Of a stretch of 28,005 nucleotides of DNA, positions 15,913 through 26,100 are shown in pieces; position 1 is the first letter of the stretch; the number at the start of each line of letters is the position of its first letter. The translations under genes were made by a program, and so were the position numbers. Below the pieces are notes generated by a model that saw only the letters and a list, made by a program, of their open reading frames with translations, did not search any database and was not told where the DNA came from. The stretch is from CALELF01 sp045617925 (GTDB lineage: Bacteria > Synergistota > Synergistia > Synergistales > Synergistaceae). Where the stretch lies: positions 1-28,005 of the forward strand of contig JAZLJR010000044.1 in the NCBI GenBank assembly GCA_045617925.1. Direction: 5' to 3'.

Positions 15913-16897
15913 AACTTTTTGCAAAAAAAGCTAATTTTTGTTTCTATCGGGCAATAATAATTTTCTAAGTCAAAATAAGTCAAACGCTTTTTATCCTTCA
16001 AATATGTAGGTTGGTGAGGTATTAGCATATAACCATCCTTGATGTCACCAGCTTTTCTAGTGTTTATGACTTTATTATTTTACATTATATATTCGAAGCT
16101 CAAAAATAAGTTTCTTATAAGGCAGATTACATATATTACCCCCTACCCTTGCCTGAGTTTTTCTCAAGATTTTAATATCCATAGGTTTACTTATATTATT
16201 CATTTTTAAACCTATATTATGTAGAGCATTTTTTTCTCAAGCCGAAGTTCTTATATAGAAGATTACGACAAACTATTCAAATTATTCCAATAGAGCGAAA
16301 AGCAACAAGCCAATTTAGCTTACATATAGCTACGATTTCCCCATCTTTTTAATAAAACCCTCAAATTTAACAAAAATCACTGCGAGAATGTGTAAAACGT
16401 TGCGGCAGAATACTAAAACACCTCTACAGCCGATAAAGGCAAAAGCATTTTCATAGGACAAAATACACCTATAAGGCAAAAGTATGAGCTTATAGAGGCA
16501 TTGAGCGTTGTGTGTAATTTTTGTGTTGCTATAGCTGTGTTTTTGCAAAAAACAGAACGGAAAAGTCTGTTTAGCACATTAAGGTTTTTTATCCGTAATT
16601 GTCTTTAACTCTTATTTGTTTATAATCTGCTAATTTTCGTTGTTGTATTGTCCTATAATGCGCTCATAGCAACTTGCTATATTAATTACCCACTCTTTAG
16701 AAACCATAAAAATATAAGTTGACAAGGCAAAACACTTTACAGGGTTATGGTAAACATACTATATGGGTAATATCGTATAGGGGCTTAACTTTCAAAAAAC
16801 AAAAAAACGTAACCGAATATGCATTAAAAACTTTATAAAAAAAAGAAAAACCTGCAAAAAAAAATTTTTATGTAATTAAAATTTATAATAAAAAAGC
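15913..16897. other. AT-rich intergenic region without a convincing gene
   Basis: About 1 kb between the divergent alaS and adhesin promoters. I see no tRNA, rRNA, CRISPR, transposase or plausible ORF. Small dyads are present: CTATAAG/CTTATAG at 16469-16495, AAACAGA/TCTGTTT at 16550-16572, and the 15-bp dyad ATAGCAA-C-TTGCTAT at 16666-16680, which could be an operator. A second promoter-like pair on the plus strand, TTGTCT-16 nt-TATAAT, lies at 16599-16626. Runs of eight A (16837-16844) and nine A (16856-16864) precede the adhesin promoter. An unannotated small RNA cannot be excluded. Confidence 0.5.
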
Positions 16898-16925
16898 TTG
16901 AAATTTGACAAAGTCTTGATATAAT
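16898..16925 (+). promoter_or_regulatory. predicted adhesin promoter
   Basis: TTGAAA (16898-16903), 16 nt, then a perfect TATAAT (16920-16925) with an extended TGA before it. A-tracts just upstream resemble an UP element. The predicted leader is about 80 nt. The ribosome binding site AAAGG at 16996-17000 is 12 nt from the ATG, a rather long spacing. Confidence 0.6.
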
Positions 16926-17012
16926 TCTCGTAACTTGTAATGCGTAGTATGCCCTTCATAGCGGGGTAACTTAAATTGCAATAAATATCTTATAGAAAGG
17001 TGTTGTTGACTT

Positions 17013-17117
17013 ATGAAAAAGCAGCAGCGGATTGTTTCAAAGTTTAGGAGGGTGTTAAGCATTCTTTGTTTAATTGCGATGCTTTCACCAGATCCATTTG
17101 TTGTTCGTGCATGGGCA
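17013..17117 (+). other. signal peptide of the adhesin
   Basis: Residues 1-35: several Lys and Arg up to residue 13, a hydrophobic core at 14-24, and AWA/A as the likely signal peptidase I site. The Cys at residue 19 lies inside the core and does not form a lipobox. Confidence 0.8.
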
Positions 17118-20100
17118 GCCACGGCAGCTCCATCTGCAACGAATATCCAGATGGATACGAAGTTTGGTGGTAATACGGTAAAAGATACCGGAAAAGCTCC
17201 CACCAATAATCCAGATGGAAAAGTGCTTAATATAGAAGCACAACAGATTAAGGACAAAACCGGTGTTAACGTCTTCAAGAATTTTGACGTTAAGCACGGC
17301 GATGTCGTTAATATGTTATTCTGGAAAACTGATAAGGCGGGCAATGTAACAAATGCAGATGCGCTCGTCAACATTATGAAAGGAAAGGCCTTTAACATCG
17401 CCGGTGAGATCAATGCTCTCTATCGTAATGGTCAGATAGGAGGCAACATGTTCTTCCTTAGCGACAAGGGCTTCATCTTACATAGTGGGGGTGTGATGAA
17501 CGTTGGCTCCCTCTTTGTTAAGACTGCCTCCTCAGGCTTCCTAGATGAGATTTTGCCCTATGGTGAACTTAAAGCGAAGGGTACTGATATCAGCACTTGG
17601 GGCGATCTAGGCACGATTGACTGGGACAAGTTGGCAAAGGCAGTAAAGAGCCCACAAGATATTGCCATAAACAGTTCTGGTACAATCGTAATTAACGGAA
17701 CAATCAATGCTTCTGCAGATGTCATCGCACAGGCGGGCAAAGAGCTAGAAGTCAACGGCCTTATAAATGCGGGAAGTATTATTGACTTTTCAAGTTATGT
17801 GCATATACCAGACGACCTAAATCTTTATGACAGATCACAGGCTCGTAAATCTGATGGTAGTGTTATGCTTATCTTTGCTCCAAAGGGTGACTATGTGACG
17901 GTTACAACCTCTGGTGACAAAGAACAATACTATTATGATGGATATACGAATACACCTGTTTACAAAAAAGTAGGGGATAATACATATTATAAATGGAATG
18001 GCACAAGCTTTGACGAAACACCGCTCGCAGCAGCTGAAGTTCCTGCAGCAGATGTATTGAAAACATACGCTTCTGTCAAATACGACGGTAAGGTAACCAA
18101 CTATTATAAAAAGGCAGATGACAGCAACACTTTAGTTTGCCATACCGTGACAACTTTTGACACGAAAAAGTGTGAGCTAGTTACCAAGGTAGTAGATGCT
18201 GATGGTAAAGATTTCCCAGCTGGTTATTACACCATTTCAACCAGTGAGACAAAAGATGATCTCAGAACAGAAAAGTTCTCTCAGTATGCAGATGCAAATG
18301 ATCATATTGCGCTCACAACAACAAGCCTTTCTGAAAAGAAGTCAAAGGATGACTTTGTTACGCTTACCACAAAGACCTCAACAGATGACAACGGTGTTAC
18401 CTACACGACAAAGGAATATTCCTATTCAAACTATACATATACAGTGTTAAAAGAAGACGGTACCGTAGAACAGGTCGATGGTAAAGATAAGACAAACGCA
18501 TATATATATAGGATGGGTACTGAAGAAAACGCAACATATGGTTGGTATCTTGCAAGCACAAAGGTAGATGACTCAAAGGCTGAAAATAAAACCCTTTGTG
18601 ACAATTTGAATAACCAGAGAAAAGCTGATGTAAAAAAAGATTACTTCACGGTAGACGGTGCTACCTATACATATAATAAGAAGGACCTCTCTTGGTATAA
18701 GCTTGGTGCTGCTGTAGACACAGACACCAAAGTCTATGTAAAAGATGGGGAAACTACAAAACAAGTTAACCTTATTACCGATGTACTTAACAAAGCTCGC
18801 ACCGCTCAAGAGGAAGCTTTAACAAAAGATTTATCAGCCCAATGGACGGTAAAGTCTGGTAGCGTTGTCTATACCTGTAAGGTAGTTGACGGTACTAATA
18901 CTTGGTATAAAGGTGAAACCAAAGTTACAGATTCCACCAAAGAGACGGTTAACGGTAAGACCTTAAAAGAATTAGAGGGCATTTCTACCAACCAGCCACG
19001 TGAGGTGTATGCGGGGAAATTTACAGCAGGCGAAGGTGAAGATGCAGAGCCTGTGCTAGACTATATAAAGTATAGTGGAGTGATGGGTGACGGTAACATC
19101 ACACTTTCAGCCAGTTCTACCTTGAACGTTAAGCCCTCTGCTGAACCCACGGCACCAACTGAAGCAAAGAAGGTCAAGGCTCCAACAGATACAGCGGGTG
19201 ACAAGCCTGTTGAACCAACAAAGCCAGCTGCTCCAGAGAAGCCTACTGATTCAGAGGGTAATGTGCTGACAAAATCCACCCTTGCAGATATCAAGGACTC
19301 TGATCTTAGTGGCGTGGAAATACCAGGCGAAGAGCCAACCTTTACAGAAACAGAGCCAACAGCACCAGCAGCCTTTACCATGACTGAGCCAACAAAGCCA
19401 AGTGATAGGTATTATTACCAGCATTATGATGACTCTGAGGCAAAGGATAGATATGAAAGTTCAGCTGCATACAGAGATTATTTGGCTGCAAAGGAAGAGT
19501 ATGATACGGCAAAAGCCCAGTATGAAAAGGATTTAGCAAAGTATAAGCAGGATAAGGCTGACTATGAAACAGCTCTTAACATGTTTGCTTTGGATCATGC
19601 AGAGTGGGAGAGCCTGAAGGCAGCTTATGACGAAGCAAAGAACAAGGCTCTTGAAAAGAAAAATGCAGAATATGAAGCTGCTTGGGAAAATTGGGCTACA
19701 AAGACTGAAGAATATGACGAGAACAAGGAAGAACTCGAGGCAGAATATAAGAAGCAGTATGACGAGTATATTGTTAAGTTAGCTGAATATAATGCAAAGA
19801 ATAAGGTAGATAGTGCAGCGTCAAAAGAATATAAAGACACAGCAACAAACGGTCTTGTGGACGCCGAAGTGTCAAAGCAGATTAAAAATGTTGATACCGA
19901 CGCCACAACTACCTTTGGTGGACAGTATAAGAAGCTCACAGACGGTGATACCTCTATTGCAAAGGCACTTGTGGATGACACCTCTGACGGTGCTGACGAA
20001 AACGCAAAAACAATAGACTGGACAAAGATAAAAGTTGCCTCCGGCGAGACCGATGCAGATAAGGCTCTTAATGAGCAATATCAAAATATGATAAAGAAGG

Positions 20101-23100
20101 AAGTTACTGCTCAAGCAAAGAGTGAGTTAAAAGAAGAGGTTTCGCAGTATATTGAGCTTACCTTGGCAGGTAACATCGATAAAGAAAAAGACAATATTAA
20201 AAATTTATTGGGTCAAGAAACGATAGAGAAGAAGGAAGTTTCAAAGACAACCACCACTACCTATGATCTTGTCGCAAAAGACGATGGAACCTTTGAAAAG
20301 AAGGCAAACACCAAGTCATCAACTGTTGAGTATTACATCTTTAAGAATTCCGAAGGCAAGTTGTGTGACAAGGACGGAAAAACACAAACCTATAAGACAA
20401 ACGATGATGGAAAATATGTTGGTTCAGATGGTCATGTTTTAACAGATGCGGAGGCCAAGGATCTGAAAACCAATGGTGTGTTAAGAGATTACACAGAGAA
20501 AGACAAGGCAATTCAACTTAAAAAAGATGACCTTGTCGATGTTGTGTTGCTTGCAGGTGTTTACAAAGAGGATTACAAGAAAGCACAGCAAGATATCTTG
20601 TCAGATTCAGATAAGGCAAAGACCGTTGCAGAGACAGTTGTCAAGACCTATGCAAAGACCCAGGTTGAGAAAACAGGCCTTGGCTTAAAAGACCAGAAGG
20701 TCTATAAGTTCAATGGTGAGTGGATTAACGAAGAAGCTTACAACAAGTTAACTGATGAGCAGAAAGCAACAGTCAAAGATGACGAAAAAGGCAAGGCTAT
20801 TGCTATAACTGTGTATAAAGACAAAGATGGCAAGTCAATCACAGAGGCACAGTATAATGCTCTTCAAGGTGATGATAAAAAGAATGCAAAGAAAGAGACT
20901 ATAATTAGTGATGAAGGTATTGCCTACTACTATGATACCAAGTATAACAAAGATGTTGATACATATAATCAGCAATATGTGTATTATCAGGACAAACATC
21001 AAGCTTGGGAGAGAAAGACCGCTGCAGCACTTTATTCAACAGATAACAACAACAGTGCGGAAGTAAAAATTGGTTCAGAGGCACAGATCAATGGTAAGGG
21101 TGCGGTAAAAATTAGTGCCAATGCAGAAACAAATGCTCGCATGGCATCTAACACTGCAAATGTAACAATCGCAGATAACTACAAGATAGTCGCCCCAGTA
21201 GACGGCCATACCTATTCTGTTACCTATGAGATAAATGCAGAAGGAACGCCTTATGTAAAAGTAGTTGACACCTATTACGAAACAGTTAATGGCGAAAAGC
21301 AGAAAAAAGTTGTAACAACAAATTGCGACCTTGATGAAAATGGTGATCCAACAGGCGCTAATGCAAGCAAGATAGCAAAAACTGCTGGCGCAAAAATTAC
21401 TGGTGCAACTGTCAGCATTACAGCAGATGCAAAAGCTTCGATAAAAGATGACGGTAGCTTTGCAGGCACCACAAAGTTTGCGTATATTTTGGAGCAATCT
21501 TTAAAAAAGACGCTTAACGGATTTTCAAAAACTGCAATCAAAGCAGTTCTTGAGACACTTACATTAAATACTTTGATACCAGATGAGTATAAAACAACTG
21601 TTGATTTAGATAAAATGGCTGATAAGTTGACAGAGATTTACGAGCTGAACCCAGAGCTTACATATATGGAATTGCTAGAGCTTGCCGTAAAATGTAAGGT
21701 TACACCAAAGGCAACAGGTGTCGAAGTAACTATTAAGCGTCCTGTTTTTGACGGTCCTATGTTGGCTTTTGCCAATATTGCCTTGAAGGTTAAGAAAGAT
21801 GATGGATTCTCCGCTGCAAAGTGGAGTAAGAGTGATGTAAATCAACTAATTAACATCTATAAGTCCGGCTATAGTAATACAACAGTAATTACTATGATTC
21901 AAGAAATTGTTCTTGAGCGTATGGATTTAACCGAGGCATTAAAACAATTAAAAACCCTTGCAAACGTTACTCCAAAGGTAAATCAGTATGCCAATGAAGC
22001 TACACTAAAGGAAGCTGAAACAAATGCCCTTGCTGCAGTTAAGACTGCTGCGAACAAGCTGTTGACTGAAGATGTTTCAGGTGAACATACAGGACTTAAC
22101 TTAAAGTCACTTTATAACGATGCTACTGGCACGGATACGGCAAAAGCCACAAAAGCAAAGAACCACTTGGCAGCTCTTGGTTTCTCCGTAGCAAATATAA
22201 AGGCTTTGTTAGACTTTGCAGATGCAATAAAAGACAAGACCTCTTTAGCGGATGTAAAGACCTATGTTAATGACAATTTTACCAAGACCTGCACAAACGC
22301 TAGCATTGTAATTGATCAAAGTGGTTTTGAAATGTTCCAGGCAAGAGTGGAACAGTTAAAGAATGTCCCGGGTCTTTGGAAGGAAGTTACTGGTGTTACA
22401 GGACAAGACGTAGCTGCTGGAGCAGCTGCCATTTGGGATGGATTAGTAAGTGCAGCCAAATTGGCGTTAACTACCGTTGTGACAACAAATACCGGTGATT
22501 TTATAAATGCTCTTGGAGAGAATACGATAGAGAAGTTTGCAGAGTCACTTGACATGGATATTGACTATACCTTTGTCAATAATCAGGCAAACCTCACTGT
22601 TGGTTCCGGTGCAGAAATTACTGCCACAAAGAAGGCAAAGTTCTCAGATGTTCAGGATACAGAGGTGTATCTCGGTGTTGAGAGCAGTGATCCTGCATAT
22701 CAGCACAAGACTGTTTCATGGCTCCTAGATTCTCTTGGAACAGACATTCCACAGCTTGATAAGAACGGCAAATATGTTTATAACACAATTACGGTTCCAC
22801 AGAAGACAATTGATTTAAGCAACTCAGCCACAGCTTTGAAAAATCAGCTTGACGCTGCAAATGGAACAGGTGTCTATGTTACAACAGGTCTTACTGGCTA
22901 CCTCACAGATAAAGATGGCTATATCCTTGTTAAGTCAGACACAGGCTATGCATATCCTCAAGAGAATGGCCAGGATGTTAAGATAAAATTGAGCGAAACA
23001 AGTGACCTTACCAGCCATAAAACAACATTGGCTTTAGCCTACCTCAAGGAAGGTTCAGTTGGAGGTCTCGTTCCACTTAGCAATCAATTGACCAATTCAG

Positions 23101-26100
23101 TCAAGAAGGTTAGTGGCGATGGCTTTAGTGGTAAGACCTATTGGGTTGACGGTGATGGAAACTTCTTAACAAAAGAAGGTAAGACCCTTACAGACAAATA
23201 CTATGCTGCTGGTTTGCCAGATGAAAATGGTGTTTGCGCATTGGTGGAAATTCCAGCTTCAGCAAAAACAATGGCTGTTTACACCTTAACCGCAGCAATG
23301 CAGGCAGATGGTTATGACAAGGTAAAGGGTGTTACAAAATCTGATGACAAATATATTCCTGTCTATGAAACAAAGACCCAAAAGGTCAAGGACAAAGACG
23401 GAAAAACTGTCATGGAAAATGGTAAGGAAAAAATGGAAACCGTACATGTCAAGGCTGACGGTGTCGGTGTCGTAGTGGAAAAACTTTACCAGAAGGTAGT
23501 GACAGACACAACGTCCAAAGATTATGGCAAGGTTTTCTGGGCAAGGTATTCTGATGGTAACCTCACAGATGACAAGGTTACCTTTATGACCCAAGCAGAC
23601 CTTGACAAACTTAAGTTTATAAATAAGTTAGGTTCTATCGGTGATAAGGATGGCTGGAAAGATGGTCCTTATAGCGATACTCTCAACATTATTACACAGA
23701 TAGCGGATTATGCGAAGGATTACTTAAACAAACATACAGGTACATCCTTCACACTCTCAAAGAAATCATGGTCTGAGAACTATAGTGTTTTCCAGGAAAA
23801 GGGAAAGACAGCAAATGGCACAAGTTGGACAGTTGACCAGACAACAGGTGCTGCAAAGGATTCAAAGGGAAATGCTGTCTATGTTCCTATTATGAAGAAA
23901 GTTGATGTGTCCGGTCAGGGTTATGAAAAGTTTGATCCTACTCAGGTGAAAACAAATGGTGATAAGTTCTATACATTAGTTGGTACCTACACCGTTATGG
24001 ATAAGGGAACTTCCCTCAAAGATGCAGGCAAGGTTTACTCCAAAACTGGCAAGGCAGATTACACGAAGCAAATAGGTGATGATTACTATCTTGCTAATGC
24101 AGATGGCAATTTAATTACTTATAGCACATCAATAGGAAATGTTACAAAAGATGGCAAGACGACAAAAGGAGTAATCACAACAGAAAAGTTGGTGCCATAT
24201 ATAGTAAAAGACGGAGATGGTCTCTACTATTATAGAAATGCAGCCGGTGAATATTTGAAGGCAGATTCAACAGCTTCAAATGGTTGGAAGGTTGTATCTG
24301 ACAAAAAGAATGCGGTGGTTAGTGGATTTGCTACAAACTCTAACACCCCATCCTTGAATATTACCTTAGCAGATGGCACATTAGTTGAAGCATTTGTTGA
24401 TCCACAGGTAAAAGAAAAGCTAATAAGCGTTACCTTTACTGCTTATGATACAAATGCTTATGGTAAGTTCTTGAATGCAAAAGGCAAGGTTCTTTCTGAC
24501 CAAAGTGATATTAGCTCTTACAATGCAGCAATAGTGCGCCAGGCAGAAACGACTGTCACCGTGACTGCAAAGGCAACTTCAGATGTGGCTATCGGTGCTG
24601 ATGCAGCTGCTGCACGTTTTGAAACAGAAAAGTATGAAGATGTTACAACAAAAACCACCATTCTTCCTGCTGCTTCTGTCAATATTGCTTCAGTCGATAA
24701 CACAGCAAACTTGCTGATAAAAGACAATGCTAAAGTGACTACTGCTGGACACGCAAAAATTTCTGCAGACGCAACAAAGACATTAAATGCATCATCAAAG
24801 ATCGGCACACCAAACATTGCCTTAAAGATGATTACTTCCAGTGATGAAAAATTTAACAGCGCTTATGCGGTTGCAAAGGACAAAGAGGGTAACCCGGCTT
24901 GCTATGTTGATGCTTCTGGCAACATCATTAAGCTCAAGGCAAAGAAAGACGCTGCCGGCAAAATTACTGGTTATACTCTTGAAATGCCAGCTATTACTAA
25001 GGACAAAAATGATAATTATGTCTTAACGGATGCTGTTCAGAAGATGATGAAGTCTGATATTTCTGCTGCGGGAACAAAGGCGCAGACAGACTTTAAGGAA
25101 GCAGCAATCGATGCTGCTACCAAGTATGCTGCAGAGCATGATAAGTTCAGTGGCATTTACTCAAAGACCTATTTCTCAACTCACCCATCAGAATTGATAA
25201 AATATCTCTCAAAGAACAATATAGATATTAAGATCGGTGAGAAGAAGAACGAGACCACTGGCAAAATGGAACCTGTTACATGCAAGGTTGCCAGTGAAAC
25301 TGAGTATTACAATAAGATGAGCAGCCTTAAGACAGAAGCTGAGAACAAGACCAAGGCAAACTGGGAGAAATATACAGCAATTGAAAATGGCAGCTGGAAG
25401 ATTGCGGATTCAAATGAAAAAGATAGCGATGGCGCAAAGGCCAAGGCTTTCCGTGATTCAAAGTTTGTACTCAAGGATAACAAAAAGATAGTTGACTATC
25501 TCCTTACCTACGGTGTCAATTCCAATGCAGACACTGCTTGGGCAGATGTAGCCTTCAACCTTACAAAGGGAACAAACAAGTCAGACGTAAATGTAGGCAA
25601 GGCAACCATCACTGGTCAAGAGTTAGCCAATGTTGATATTGCTTCAAATGCGACCAGTAGCTATAAGTCCACAGCTTCTGCAAACTTTGGAACAATGACA
25701 GCAGTGGAATCAGCTATAAACATTTCTCTTGAAGATGCAGAAAGTAACTTGAAGGTAGCTGATGGTGCAATTTTGAATACCGAATCAGGTAATCTCGGTC
25801 TAAAGGCAACAACAAAGGTTAAAAATAATGAAGTCACCAGCGAAAACGGTGATTCTGATGCCAAGTTGACAGATGCTCAGTATGCTTACTTTACAAAGAA
25901 GTTCTTGCCAGTTGACGAGGCAAAGCCAAGTGATACAAAAACAACAAATAAGAGTAAGGGTTATGAGTGGGGCAAATATTTTGGCGAATGGTTAGGCGGA
26001 GACGATGGTCTCTTAACAAAAGCTGTCGGTAAAATTAGCGATGCAGTTTCTGGTATTACCGATGGTATGAAGAACAACTTTACCTTTGGTTCCACAATAG

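Noticed and set aside
15804..16300. T-box leader or other tRNA-sensing riboswitch for alaS
   Set aside because: No GGTGG-type antiterminator core and no terminator hairpin on the minus strand; the leader is only about 75 nt.
16330..16548. 72-codon minus-strand ORF in the intergenic region
   Set aside because: It starts at a TTG without a ribosome binding site, has no recognisable family, and its hydrophobic stretch is easily produced by AT-rich sequence.
16926..17012. c-di-GMP riboswitch in the adhesin leader
   Set aside because: The 80-nt leader is too short for the known classes and lacks their conserved core. Only a weak CCC/GGG pairing at about 16950-16966 is present.
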